From NCBI RefSeq assembly GCF_018130465.1, contig NZ_JAFCKJ010000013.1:143197-207196 (forward strand): a stretch of 64,000 nt of DNA. The letters run 5' to 3'. This DNA is from Bradyrhizobium canariense (GTDB lineage: Bacteria; Pseudomonadota; Alphaproteobacteria; Rhizobiales; Xanthobacteraceae). Shown piece after piece: positions 22,170-30,395 of the stretch; position 1 is the stretch's first letter; the number at the start of each line of letters is the position of its first letter. Both the position numbers and the translations under genes were made by a program. Under the pieces are notes generated by a model, which saw only the letters and a program-made list of their open reading frames with translations, had not been told where the DNA came from and did no database searches.

Positions 22170-23261
22170 ATGCCGAGGGAGAAAGTTCGCGTACTGATCG
22201 TGGACGATTCGGCGTCGGTGCGCCAAATCCTGCAGACGATCCTCAATGACGATCCCGACATCGAGGTCATGGGAGCGGCGTCGGATCCGTTTGCGGCGGC
22301 GCGACGTCTCCAGAACGAAATTCCCGATGTCATGATCCTCGACCTGGAAATGCCGCGCATGGACGGCATGACGTTCCTGCGCAAGATCATGGCGCAGCGT
22401 CCGATCCCCGTGATCATCTGCTCCTCGCTGACCGAGGAGGGCTCGGACGTGATGTTCGAGGCGTTCGAGGCGGGCGCCGTCGACATCGTGCCGAAGCCGA
22501 AGATCGACACGCGGCAGGCTTTGCTCGAATGCTCCACGCGGCTGCGCGAGGCCGTGAAGTCGGCAGCGCGTGCGCGGGTGCGCCCTCGTTCGGAGCGGCG
22601 GACGATCGAGAAGAAGCTCACCGCGGACGCCATCATTCCACCCCCGGTGCAGGGCAAGGTCCGGCCGACGACCGAACGCATCGTGTGCATCGGTGCTTCG
22701 ACCGGCGGAACCGAAGCGCTCAACGACGTTCTCGAAATGCTACCGCCGCACTGTCCGCCCATCGTTATCGTCCAGCACATGCCGGCAGGCTTCACCGCGG
22801 CCTTTGCCAGGCGTCTCGACAGCGTCTGCCAGATCCGGGTCAAGGAGGCCGAGGACGGCGAGCCGGTGCTGCCAGGCTGCGCCTATATCGCGCCGGGCGC
22901 CCGTCACATGCTGCTCCAGCGCATCGGCCTGCGCTACCAGATCGCCATCAAGGACGGCCCGCCGGTGTCGCGGCATCGCCCGTCCGTGGACGTGCTGTTC
23001 CGCTCGGCGGCCCAGCATGCGGGCGCCAACGCGCTTGGTGTGATCATGACCGGCATGGGCGACGACGGCGCACGCGGAATGCTGGAGATGCGCAAGCTCG
23101 GCGCCTCGACACGGGCGCAGGATGAGGAGAGCTGCGTGGTGTTCGGCATGCCCAAGGAAGCCATTGCCCATGGCGGTGTCGAAAAGGTCGTCTCGCTGCA
23201 TCATATCCCGCGCGAGATCATGCTCTGGTACCAGGCCGGGCATACGGCGCTGACAGGTTGA
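22170..23261 (+). CDS. cheB: Chemotaxis response regulator methylesterase CheB
   Basis: The protein has 363 residues. Residues 1-125 form the receiver with Asp58 in [12 protein letters not shown]. After a basic linker (about 130-165) the methylesterase domain carries the catalytic triad motifs: Ser in [10 protein letters not shown], His in [11 protein letters not shown] and Asp in [11 protein letters not shown]. It removes methyl groups or amides from receptor glutamates when phosphorylated by CheA. The last bases overlap the upstream edge of the following gene, so the two are likely coupled. Confidence 0.96.
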   Translation: MPREKVRVLIVDDSASVRQILQTILNDDPDIEVMGAASDPFAAARRLQNEIPDVMILDLEMPRMDGMTFLRKIMAQRPIPVIICSSLTEEGSDVMFEAFEAGAVDIVPKPKIDTRQALLECSTRLREAVKSAARARVRPRSERRTIEKKLTADAIIPPPVQGKVRPTTERIVCIGASTGGTEALNDVLEMLPPHCPPIVIVQHMPAGFTAAFARRLDSVCQIRVKEAEDGEPVLPGCAYIAPGARHMLLQRIGLRYQIAIKDGPPVSRHRPSVDVLFRSAAQHAGANALGVIMTGMGDDGARGMLEMRKLGASTRAQDEESCVVFGMPKEAIAHGGVEKVVSLHHIPREIMLWYQAGHTALTG

Positions 23262-23266
23262 TCGCA

Positions 23267-24994
23267 ATGTCTGCCATTCCTGCCAATACGCTCGCCGAGG
23301 CGACCGCCGCGATCGATGACGTCTCGTCGCGGATCGAGGAGGTCTTTGCGCGGGTCGGCCACGAGCTTGGGCGCGGCCACCTCATCTTCAAGGAGCTGAA
23401 CCAGGGCCTCGCGACGCTCTCCGAGGAGCTCGCGGGCGCCGAGATCGAGGGGGCGGCGACGGCGCTACAGGAGATCGCCGCACGGCTCAGCGAGCTTGCG
23501 CAGGCACTCCCGGCCGAGAGCGCCCTGCTTGCGACGATCGGCACGAGCACCGCGCAGGCGTCTTCGCTGCTCAAGCCGCTGTTCAAGCACATCCAGATGA
23601 TCACCATCATCGCGCGCAGCGCGCGGATCGAGGCGGCTTCGCTCGACGGCGACCGGGAGGGTTTTCTGGCCTTCACGCAGGAGGCCTACGATCTCGGCAA
23701 GGCGGTGCAGCGTTCGATCGAGGGCTGCGCGCGGGATCAGCAGCGCCTGTCGGAAGCGGTCGCCACCGCCTCCGGCCGGCAGAAGGAGTTCGAGAGCCGT
23801 TACGGGAACCAACTGGTGTCGGAGAGCGCCGAGCTCGGAGCAGCCTATTCGGGATTGCGCGACCAGCGCCGCAACAGCAGCCAGCTCGCCGTTCTTGCCA
23901 GCAGCAGCACCAAAAAGATCGCCGAGGCGGTCGGCAGCGCCATCATTTCCCTGCAGGCGGGAGACAGCACACGCCAGCGTCTCGAGCACGTCTCTCACGG
24001 CCTCGGCCTGGTGTCGGGCTCCGCCCCGAACCTCGTTCCCGAACCGGTTGCGAGCGACGACGGCGCGCGCGCGATCTGCCTGTTGCAGGCGGCCCTGCTC
24101 AGGGACGCCCAGCGCGAGTTCGGCGGCGACATCGGCCAGATCGTTCGCGCGCTGACGGCCATCCTGCACGATGCGGGAAGCGTCGTCGGCCACGGCCGCA
24201 CGCTGTTCGGCGGTGAGGATGGTGGCTCGTCGTCGTTCCTGGCGCGCATCAAGCAGACGCTGGCGCACGCCTCGACCCTGATCGCGACCTGCGAGGGTGC
24301 CGGCCGCTCGGTCGACGAGGCGCTCGCGATCGTCGAGGACACGCTGGCAAAATTTCGCCACGCGATCGCCGGCCTCGCCGAGGCGAGCGTCGACATCACG
24401 CTGATCGGAATGAACGCCGGCCTCAAGGCAAGCCATCTCGGCAGCCGCGGCAGTGCCTTCGTCGTCATCGCCAACGAGCTCAAGGCGACCGCCGACCAGG
24501 TCTCGGCGGGCGCAGGGCGCCTGCGGCCCGTGCTCGACGGCATCGAGCGGTCGGCCAGGGAGTTGAAGGAGCTCCGCGTGCAGGGCGATCCCACGCAGCT
24601 CACCAACCTCGAGCCGCAGATCCTCCAGGCGCTGCGCGAGGTCGAGGCCGGCAACGAACGGCTCGGCAAGCTGATGAGCCGGCTCGTCGACGAGGGCGCG
24701 GAGTTCGAGCGTCTGATGAATTCGGCGCAAGGCCTGATGACCACGCTCGGCGACAGCTCCGCGGCATTGCCCGCGGTCGCCGCGCGCCTCGAGACTGCGA
24801 GCGCGGGCGCACTGCGGCCGAAGCCCCATGCAGAGGACGAAGCGATGCTCGACGATCTGTTCGCGCACTACACCATGGAGCGCGAGCGGGCCGTCCACCG
24901 GGAATTCCTTCAAGCGCTGGGGCTGGCGTCGATCGCCGCCGCGCGCCGGGTCGAGGCGGTCGAGACCGCCGATGACGGCATAGAATTATTTTAA
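23267..24994 (+). CDS. Cytoplasmic MCP-like protein with two degenerate receptor-tip motifs
   Basis: The protein has 575 residues from ATG 23267 and has no signal peptide or membrane helix. It is mostly long amphipathic helices. Two stretches align without gaps to the MCP hairpin tip: residues about 112-145 (IARSARIEAASLDGDREGF, then an E..DLG segment) and about 380-412 (GMNAGLKASHLGSRGSAFVV, then IANELKATAD). Compared with [20 protein letters not shown] of the MCPs encoded upstream, the spacing of Asn-Ala, Gly-x2-Gly and Phe is kept in the second copy. It closes the chemotaxis operon, six bases after cheB. I infer a soluble receptor-like or array-binding protein; I know of no named family for it. 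Confidence 0.75.
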   Translation: MSAIPANTLAEATAAIDDVSSRIEEVFARVGHELGRGHLIFKELNQGLATLSEELAGAEIEGAATALQEIAARLSELAQALPAESALLATIGTSTAQASSLLKPLFKHIQMITIIARSARIEAASLDGDREGFLAFTQEAYDLGKAVQRSIEGCARDQQRLSEAVATASGRQKEFESRYGNQLVSESAELGAAYSGLRDQRRNSSQLAVLASSSTKKIAEAVGSAIISLQAGDSTRQRLEHVSHGLGLVSGSAPNLVPEPVASDDGARAICLLQAALLRDAQREFGGDIGQIVRALTAILHDAGSVVGHGRTLFGGEDGGSSSFLARIKQTLAHASTLIATCEGAGRSVDEALAIVEDTLAKFRHAIAGLAEASVDITLIGMNAGLKASHLGSRGSAFVVIANELKATADQVSAGAGRLRPVLDGIERSARELKELRVQGDPTQLTNLEPQILQALREVEAGNERLGKLMSRLVDEGAEFERLMNSAQGLMTTLGDSSAALPAVAARLETASAGALRPKPHAEDEAMLDDLFAHYTMERERAVHREFLQALGLASIAAARRVEAVETADDGIELF

Positions 24995-25143
24995 CTCGCT
25001 GTCGGCATCGCATCGCGCGTCGGCAGCAATTTGACCGGTTGGTTTTGCAAGGCGTTAACCGTGGCGGAATGCTTGCCGCGTCGGTCATTGTCGCGCCCCA
25101 GAGTTGGTTGCAAATACGTTTGAATTTCACGGCGGATGTTTTC

Positions 25144-25587
25144 ATGCTGAGAGACGGCAAATACGCTGCATGGTTCAGGACCCCGCGCGGTCAGGGCACG
25201 GGCGTCGTGCATCTGGCGGAGGGGCGAATCTCCGGCAGCGACAGCTTCTTCACGTATGGCGGCTCTTATCGAATCGACGAGCAACGCTTCACGGCGGTTC
25301 TGACCACGCGGCGACATGCCGAGGGACCGCCGACCGTGTTCGGCCCTGACGAGGTCGAGCTCAAGCTCGCGGGCGTGTGCAGCGGCGCGATGGCGACCTG
25401 CTCGGGAACGGCCAGGGAAGCACCCGATGTGACGTTCGAGGCGACGCTGATCTACAGCCAGGAAGATGCGCCGGCCAGCGACGCCCGATGCGCGGTCGTG
25501 AAACTCAATGGCAAATTGCCCAAGGGCCTCGACAGCCGTTCCCGGCCGCACCATCCGTTCACGCCGCCCAAAGCGACCCTCTCTTAA
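25144..25587 (+). CDS. GrlR-family regulatory-type protein
   Basis: The protein has 147 residues from ATG 25144. The opening MLRDGKYAAWFRTPRGQGTG, then VVHLAEGRISGSDSFFTYGGSY, follows the small eight-stranded beta-barrel family named after GrlR, the type III secretion repressor of enteropathogens. The middle matches the lipid/ligand-binding barrel (FTAVLTTRRHAEGPPTVFGPDEV, in two parts here, and LKLAGVCSGAMATCSGTA). The C-terminal 35 residues are extra and basic. Members in rhizobia have no known target. A longer upstream frame exists but adds a non-homologous leader. Confidence 0.65.
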   Translation: MLRDGKYAAWFRTPRGQGTGVVHLAEGRISGSDSFFTYGGSYRIDEQRFTAVLTTRRHAEGPPTVFGPDEVELKLAGVCSGAMATCSGTAREAPDVTFEATLIYSQEDAPASDARCAVVKLNGKLPKGLDSRSRPHHPFTPPKATLS

Positions 25588-25713
25588 GGCGCCCGCGTCT
25601 TAGTTTTACGTTGACGCTGTTGTCGCGAAAACATGGTGCGATCGCACTGCGTCAACTCTGCTTTTAGAGCTGAAATCTAGGTTGAGGCCCACAACAAAAA
25701 GACGGACAGGGAC

Positions 25714-25998
25714 ATGCCTCAGATCTGGATGACATACGACGAACTAGGGACACTCAGCGGCTGTAGTGCCGCCGAGGCCAGGATGCAGGCGCTGCATCTG
25801 TCGCTCGATCGCCGCAAGAGCCGCGACGGGAACACCCGCGTCAAGCTGAACGCCGCATTGATGGCCCGGTTTTTCGAGACCATTCGTGAAGCCGATTTCG
25901 ACCTCGACGATGCGATCGCCGCGTTGCGCGATGCGCATCGGCAGATGTCGGGAGTTGTCGCAGCCGATCCGGCAAGCGTCGGGCGCGGAGTGGCGTAA
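25714..25998 (+). CDS. Small conserved-looking protein of unknown function
   Basis: The protein has 94 residues, with a ribosome-like site GACAGGGAC directly before ATG. The first half (WMTYDELGTLSGCSAAEARM) has the look of a helix-turn-helix or DNA-binding helical pair, as in small excisionase-like or anti-repressor folds. The second half is helical and acidic (READFDLDDAIAALRDAHRQ). I do not recognise the family. It is flanked by the GrlR-like gene and a convergent VanZ-like gene, and shares no operon that I can see. Confidence 0.55.
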   Translation: MPQIWMTYDELGTLSGCSAAEARMQALHLSLDRRKSRDGNTRVKLNAALMARFFETIREADFDLDDAIAALRDAHRQMSGVVAADPASVGRGVA

Positions 25999-26082
25999 GC
26001 CCGCCGATCCGGCAGCAATCGACAGTTTTTTCGAAGCAAAAAGCTCAAGCGCGATGACGATTCATTCGAATCCCATCGCGCT

Positions 26083-26448
26083 TCAGGACGGCGGTCTCGG
26101 TAGAAAAGCCAGAATGGATTGAGCCAGAAGGACGCCGACGGTGCCGCCTGCCGCCTTTTGCAACACGTCGATCAAACGGGGATCGCGATCCGGCGTCACC
26201 GCCTGCAATATCTCGAGCCCGATTGCGACGGCGACCACGAAGGCGCAAGCCAGTTTGAGCCGTCCCGGCAGCAGGAAAGACAGAAGGAAGCCCAAGAGGC
26301 CGTAGGCGCTGAAGCGCTCGATCACCACGACCCAATAGGCTTCCGCATGGCCCACGAGCGCCGGCCTGCCCGCGAGCTTGGCGAGCGTGGCATAGATGAT
26401 CAGCACGAGGCAGATTGCCGCGGCTGCGATGAGATGGTTGCGGCGCAT
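26083..26448 (-). CDS. VanZ-like small membrane protein
   Basis: The protein has 121 residues and is almost entirely hydrophobic, with four predicted membrane helices. The core (VIERFSAYGLLGFLLSFLLP, then GLEILQAVTPDRDPRLIDVLQKAAGGTVG) fits the VanZ-like family, whose conserved Glu and Asp face the membrane and whose members are linked to glycopeptide resistance or membrane homeostasis. No function can be assigned beyond the inner-membrane location. It is a single gene. Confidence 0.7.
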   Translation of the reverse strand: MRRNHLIAAAAICLVLIIYATLAKLAGRPALVGHAEAYWVVVIERFSAYGLLGFLLSFLLPGRLKLACAFVVAVAIGLEILQAVTPDRDPRLIDVLQKAAGGTVGVLLAQSILAFLPRPPS

Positions 26449-26575
26449 GCCGCCAGCATAGCCGTTCGGCCGGTTCGCCGCTCTCGAAAGCCAAGAACAT
26501 CGTTAAGGTTCAAAATCTTTCGAGGACATGAACCGAGGTTCGCGGGCGACCTGAAGCGTCCGCAGGGACCGACGT

Positions 26576-26827
26576 TCAACGCCGATTGTAGGACCAGCCC
26601 TGGTCGACATTGGTCGGGTAGTGGGCCGCGAAGTACGGATTCTTGAGGCAGTTTCGCGCGGGATCATAGATCCAGTCCGCGCATTCCCGGTAATTCAGGA
26701 ATCTGCAATCGAAACCAAATGCGCACCATGGCGCGCCATTCGGAAATCCGAACCGCACGGGGACTTGCGCCGACGCCACTGAAGGCAGAGCCAGGAGCAA
26801 AGCTACGGCGAGTGCGCGGGACAACAT
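26576..26827 (-). CDS. Small secreted DUF3551-like protein
   Basis: The protein has 83 residues from ATG 26827, fixed by a strong GGAGGAA ribosome site six bases upstream. A signal peptide (MLSRALAVALLLALPSVASAQ) leads a mature part of about 60 residues with four cysteines (WCAFGFDCRFLNYRECADW, then NCLKNPYF). This matches DUF3551, a family of short periplasmic proteins abundant in Bradyrhizobium, with the usual pattern C, CxF, QC/EC and C..NPY. The cysteines probably form two disulfides. Function is unknown. Confidence 0.72.
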   Translation of the reverse strand: MLSRALAVALLLALPSVASAQVPVRFGFPNGAPWCAFGFDCRFLNYRECADWIYDPARNCLKNPYFAAHYPTNVDQGWSYNRR

Positions 26828-27058
26828 GATGCATTCCTCCAATAACGACCGAGCGGTATCGAAGCCAATCGCGTGACGATCTTCCGCCGGAAAGGGGCGA
26901 CATTCAATCTTGGTCGCCGGATAGCTTAACATCGAGAAGCCGAGAGATCGAGAGCGCTGAAGGCGTTCGGGCTGCGTCGATCGGCGTCTTTCGTTCCTCG
27001 GTCGATGAGGCAGCCGCGCCCGTCCATCATGCGTCGCGCACGGCCGGCGCGAAGGAGG

Positions 27059-27232
27059 CTAGCTCTTCTTGGAGCTCTTGGACTTCAGCGACAGGCCGAG
27101 GCGCAGGGCCATGCGCTTGACCGCATCGGGCGAGCGCCCGAGAAGTTTCGCTGCTTCTTCCAGCGAAGTCGAAGACTTGGCCAACTCCATCAGCCGGCGG
27201 TCTTCCTTGAACGACCAGGGCCTGCGCGCCAT
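27059..27232 (-). CDS. Small helix-turn-helix DNA-binding protein
   Basis: The protein has 57 residues from ATG 27232. RRPWSFKEDRRLMELAKSS, then SLEEAAKLLGRSPDAVKRMA, gives a Myb/SANT-like or sigma-4-like three-helix DNA-binding fold. The C-terminus is very basic (SLKSKSSKKS). It may be a small transcription regulator or nucleoid-type protein. The longer in-frame start at 27376 would add a non-conserved arginine-rich leader. It lies directly 3' of the rmlA relic on the same strand. Confidence 0.6.
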   Translation of the reverse strand: MARRPWSFKEDRRLMELAKSSTSLEEAAKLLGRSPDAVKRMALRLGLSLKSKSSKKS

Positions 27233-27387
27233 AACTGAAATCATCCTCTCGTCGACACAACGACAAAGCCGCCAAGCGGACCCACGTGCGCTCGACGGCT
27301 GTGCCTGGGTGGGGCCGGGTCTGGGGAGCCCGGTGCGAAGATGGATATGCGATCCCGCGGCGTTCGCAACAAACAACGCCGGTTAAG

Positions 27388-27652
27388 CTAACCGCTCAAC
27401 CTTACCGCGATGAATTCGCCGGCTGACGTTCCGTATAACCACGGAGTTTTGCTGATGTGCGCGCCGATCGGAGAGCGGTCGCCGAGCGGCGGCCGGTCCT
27501 GTGGCGCCGTGATGATGAGGATACCCGATACCGCGAACAGCGGCCGATGGATCGTCGGCTCATCGAAGACAGAAGGGATCTGCTTCGAGAACCATGGCGG
27601 TGGCGGCGTCGAGCCGGGAACCGGTTCGCCCGGCCAGGACCATGCCCTTCAT
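27388..27652 (-). pseudogene. Decayed N-terminal fragment of an rmlA-type glucose-1-phosphate thymidylyltransferase
   Basis: Reading the minus strand from ATG 27652 gives MKGMVLAGRTGSRLDAATAM, the RmlA start (family form MKGIILAGGSGTRLYPLT). After Asp26 the frame must shift by one base near 27575. The next frame gives PSVFDEPTIHRPL, which lines up without gaps with LPVYDKPMIYYPL, then ILIITAPQDRPPLGD, which matches the family's ILIISTPQD...LLGDG. The frame stops at 27388. Only about 85 of some 290 codons remain, with a frameshift and a Gly-to-Arg change in the nucleotide-binding loop (GRTGSRL). It cannot make the enzyme (dTTP plus glucose-1-phosphate to dTDP-glucose). The match was read by eye and not searched. 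Confidence 0.72.
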
Positions 27653-27970
27653 ATGTACGCGAAGCCCGTGCCGGTCACATCGACTTGACAATGGATGGCG
27701 CGGTGGGGGCGAACCGGTCCCACGGGTGGCGGACGTCGTGCCAAACGGGAGACATCATCTCGCCGTGATCACTTGCGCGCGACCGGGAATCGTCGTCGTG
27801 ACGGCTCGTCGCGGAATCAACGATGGATTGAATCATCGCATGGCGTTGATCGCAATGGCTTGCATCGAGAATCGATCCAATCGTGACGCATGCATGCGAT
27901 AACGATCTCGATGAGCAGCATTGCGCTTCTCTCAGACGGCTCGTCACGAGATCGTCGAATTCGTTCGGCT
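27653..27970. other. Non-coding stretch upstream of the rmlA relic
   Basis: These 318 bases hold no frame that I recognise. I translated both strands looking for further dTDP-sugar gene remnants (rmlB, rmlD) and saw none. The part around 27810-27930 is rich in short ATCG-type words and small imperfect palindromes, as in decayed or low-complexity intergenic DNA. Confidence 0.4.
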
Positions 27971-28168
27971 ATGGTCGCGCGCAAACAACCACGAACAAAT
28001 CAGAAGACCGAGATGCTTCAGAGAGCGCTAGCGGCACTTCCTCTCTCCAAGATCAGAGAGCGGGCATTTGAGGGCGCGTTTTTCAGCGTTGCGCTGATCG
28101 CGATGGCGGGCTGGGTGTATTTCATCACGCTGTTGCTGGTGAGATTGTTCCTCTGGTTTTTCGGTTGA
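27971..28168 (+). CDS. Possible small single-pass membrane protein
   Basis: The frame gives 65 residues: a basic N-terminus (VARKQPRTNQK), an amphipathic stretch (MLQRALAALPLSKIRERAFE) and one strong C-terminal membrane helix (GAFFSVALIAMAGWVYFITL, then LLVRLFLWFFG). The hydrophobic block argues for a real gene, but no ribosome site is convincing and a shorter start at 28013 is equally possible. No family is recognised. Confidence 0.4.
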   Translation: MVARKQPRTNQKTEMLQRALAALPLSKIRERAFEGAFFSVALIAMAGWVYFITLLLVRLFLWFFG

Positions 28169-28376
28169 AGCGCGCGGCCGGTCGCTTAGCATGCACGATG
28201 CTGCCCAAAAAATCGCTGGCATGGCGAGAAAATCAGCGGCGCTCATCATGATCTCGACACAACTCGAAGATGAGACTGTCGCAAAGGCGTGGCGTGCATA
28301 CTGAGGATTTACAATCATCTTGCAGCGGGCGCCGCGGCGGAGGTGCGTGGATCATGATGAGATCGCGGGGGACGCC

Positions 28377-28421
28377 ATGACTGGCTCGACGATGACTGGC
28401 CCGACCATGACTGGCCCGACG
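28377..28421 (+). repeat. Three tandem 15-base units
   Basis: ATGACTGGCTCGACG, ATGACTGGCCCGACC and ATGACTGGCCCGACG follow one another at 28377, 28392 and 28407. They differ at two positions only. The unit length is a multiple of three, so copy-number change would keep the frame and shift the choice of start codon. Confidence 0.8.
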
Positions 28422-28694
28422 ACGAACAACGCACCCCGGCGATATTTCGTCGATGCGGGAGGCCGGCGGGTCCTGATCGGCCTGACGCCCGAGGAGACGT
28501 TCGAGTTCGAGCGGCTCGACAGCGGGCAGGCGCCCGGCCAAGGAGGCGTGCACGCCGCCTCCCACGGCCGTGATTTGTGGCCGGATGCCGGCGAGCGGCG
28601 CCGGCTCGAGCTCTACGAGAAGCACGAGGGCGCCTGGAAGGCCTGGATGGCGCAAAGCCGGGCGGAGACCCGGGGAGGATTCAACCTTTATTAA
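28377..28694 (+). CDS. Small uncharacterised protein with tandem MTGPT repeats at its start
   Basis: The protein has 105 residues from ATG 28377. Three copies of a 15-base unit encode MTGSTMTGPTMTGPT, so each copy offers an in-frame ATG and the true start could be any of the three. The rest (RRYFVDAGGRRVLIGLTPEE, then FEFERLD, then RRRLELYEKHEGAWKAWMAQ) is a compact alpha/beta domain seen in small orphan proteins of this group. I cannot name it. It is followed by another orphan gene 51 bases away on the same strand. Confidence 0.55.
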   Translation: MTGSTMTGPTMTGPTTNNAPRRYFVDAGGRRVLIGLTPEETFEFERLDSGQAPGQGGVHAASHGRDLWPDAGERRRLELYEKHEGAWKAWMAQSRAETRGGFNLY

Positions 28695-28745
28695 CTATCC
28701 CGGACCCATTTTCTGGTCTGGCGCCTCGAACCGGAAAATGCACGC

Positions 28746-29168
28746 ATGTTTCAACTCTTCCTGCGGGCCCGCACCCATAACTTCCTGAAAGACCGTTTCG
28801 GGGGGGAGCAGACGTTCCGCGCGCGCTCGCCCGAGCGTGACGCCGAGACCGATCACTCGCGCATCGAAGCGATCATGATCGCGATCGAGGACGCCCTGCA
28901 CGCGGCGGAGCGGGAACAGTCGGGCCTGAACCGCCGGGTGGAAGACGTGCTGGCGCGGGCCGCCGTGACCTTCGGCAATGGCGATGACGAATATCTCGAG
29001 CGTGAGGCGCTCGACAATCACCACCAGGATCTGTTCGACAAGGAGATCTTGAACGGTCAGCGACGGCTCAAGGAGCTCGGCGCCTCGATCGCTCATTTCA
29101 GGTTCCTGAAGGCGGCGATGCTGAGCCGCTTTCCGGAGTACCGGCCTCCGGCAAGCTCCACCAATTAA
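28746..29168 (+). CDS. Uncharacterised helical protein
   Basis: The protein has 140 residues, predicted almost fully alpha-helical, with coiled-coil-like stretches (IEAIMIAIEDALHAAEREQS and QRRLKELGASIAHFRFLKAA). It has no signal peptide or membrane segment. No known family is recognised. It shares direction with the preceding small gene and converges on the phosphoesterase gene. Confidence 0.6.
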   Translation: MFQLFLRARTHNFLKDRFGGEQTFRARSPERDAETDHSRIEAIMIAIEDALHAAEREQSGLNRRVEDVLARAAVTFGNGDDEYLEREALDNHHQDLFDKEILNGQRRLKELGASIAHFRFLKAAMLSRFPEYRPPASSTN

Positions 29169-29207
29169 GGTCGGCGCAGCGCATAGCGCCACGGCGAGCC
29201 GTTGCGG

Positions 29208-29942
29208 CTAGATCGCGAGCATGCTGTTGCCCTGGATGGACAGCAGCGTCAGATTTCCCGTGGCATAGGCCCCTGTATCGATGTTGGCGCGGTTCTCGAG
29301 CAGCTCGGCCTGCCGCACCGGCGTGTGACCGTGCACGACGTATTTGCCGAAGCGCCGCTTGCTCTGGAGGAATTCGTCCCTGATCCACAGCAGGTCCGCC
29401 TCGCGTTGTTCGGAGAGCGGAATTCCAGGACGCACCCCCGCATGGACGAAGAAGAAGTCGCCGCATGTGAATGTCGGTCGCAACTGACGCAGGAAAGTGA
29501 CGTGCTCCGGCGGCATCGCGGATGTGAGCTCGCGCACGAGATCGGACTGCTCGTCCTTGCTGAGGCCCGGCGCGGCCGACACGCCATATGACATCAAGGT
29601 CTGGAGTCCGCCGATCTGAAACCATTCAGGGGCGCGCGAGGGGTCCTCCAGCACCGAGGTGACATAGGCCTCGTGATTGCCCTTGAGAAAGACGGTGTTG
29701 CGGTGGCGGCTGCGCCTGATCAGGAGATCGAGGGTGTGGCGGGAGTCCGGACCGCGATCGATATAGTCGCCGAGGAACACCTCGATCGCGCGATAAGGGC
29801 GGCTGTTCGCCATGTCCGCATCGATGACGGCGAACATCTGTTCGAGCAGATGCGCGCAGCCGTGGATGTCGCTGATCGCATAGATGCGCACGCCGTTCGG
29901 TAGCTTCGGCCGGGGCGAATTTGGAGGCGCGGTCGTGGGCAT
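29208..29942 (-). CDS. Metallophosphoesterase (serine/threonine protein phosphatase-like)
   Basis: The protein has 244 residues from ATG 29942. The calcineurin-like metal-binding motifs are all seen: ISDIHGC (about 23-29), GDYIDRG (about 58-64), KGNHEA (about 84-89), then FVHAGVRP and VHGHTPV. This set is that of PPP-type bacterial protein phosphatases and diadenosine tetraphosphatase relatives with two metal ions. The substrate cannot be told. It is a single gene; the ATG at 29942 is preferred to an earlier start because the conserved domain begins 15 residues later. Confidence 0.9.
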   Translation of the reverse strand: MPTTAPPNSPRPKLPNGVRIYAISDIHGCAHLLEQMFAVIDADMANSRPYRAIEVFLGDYIDRGPDSRHTLDLLIRRSRHRNTVFLKGNHEAYVTSVLEDPSRAPEWFQIGGLQTLMSYGVSAAPGLSKDEQSDLVRELTSAMPPEHVTFLRQLRPTFTCGDFFFVHAGVRPGIPLSEQREADLLWIRDEFLQSKRRFGKYVVHGHTPVRQAELLENRANIDTGAYATGNLTLLSIQGNSMLAI

Positions 29943-30113
29943 GGGGTCCAACTCTTCAGAGACCTTCGCCCGAGATGTCAATACATTATCGACGAAATCG
30001 GGCCGCCACGGGTCGCTTTTTTCTCTACCTCTGCTCGTGAATGCTCATTCGTACGCCTGATCGATCATCCGCGGGTTCTCGCGAATCGTCGATCCCGCCG
30101 CTCTCCCGCCGAA

Positions 30114-30395
30114 TTAGCCGAAGCTTTGGCCGTCGAACGACGGCGCGGCGGCCTTGCTGCGATAGGCGGCCGCCCGCACGCGGAGCAGAGCCGCGCCGCA
30201 GACATAACCAAGCTGGAGCACCACCGCAAAGACGAGAATCGTAACAACGGTGTGAGCCGAATCATATCCCTGCCAGGCCGAGCCCGCACCGAGGATGGCC
30301 CCACCAAGAACGATGGCGGGCGGCAGGATGAAGACTCGGAATCGGCCTCCCAGCAACGATCCGATCAACAGGCTGAAAACGGCAACGGTACTCAC
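30114..30395 (-). CDS. Small membrane protein of unknown function
   Basis: The protein has 93 residues and three membrane helices (STVAVFSLLIGSLLGG, VFILPPAIVLGGAILGAGSA and HTVVTILVFAVVLQLGYVCG), ending in a polar tail. The start is taken as GTG 30395, because AAGGAG lies seven bases before it. An upstream GTG at 30419 would place that ribosome site inside the gene. No family name fits with confidence. It diverges from the exopolysaccharide initiation gene. Confidence 0.6.
   Translation of the reverse strand: MSTVAVFSLLIGSLLGGRFRVFILPPAIVLGGAILGAGSAWQGYDSAHTVVTILVFAVVLQLGYVCGAALLRVRAAAYRSKAAAPSFDGQSFG

Noticed and set aside
27410-27688. Plus-strand frame of 92 codons
   Set aside because: It lies opposite the rmlA-like fragment, has no family match and is best explained as the complement of the relic.
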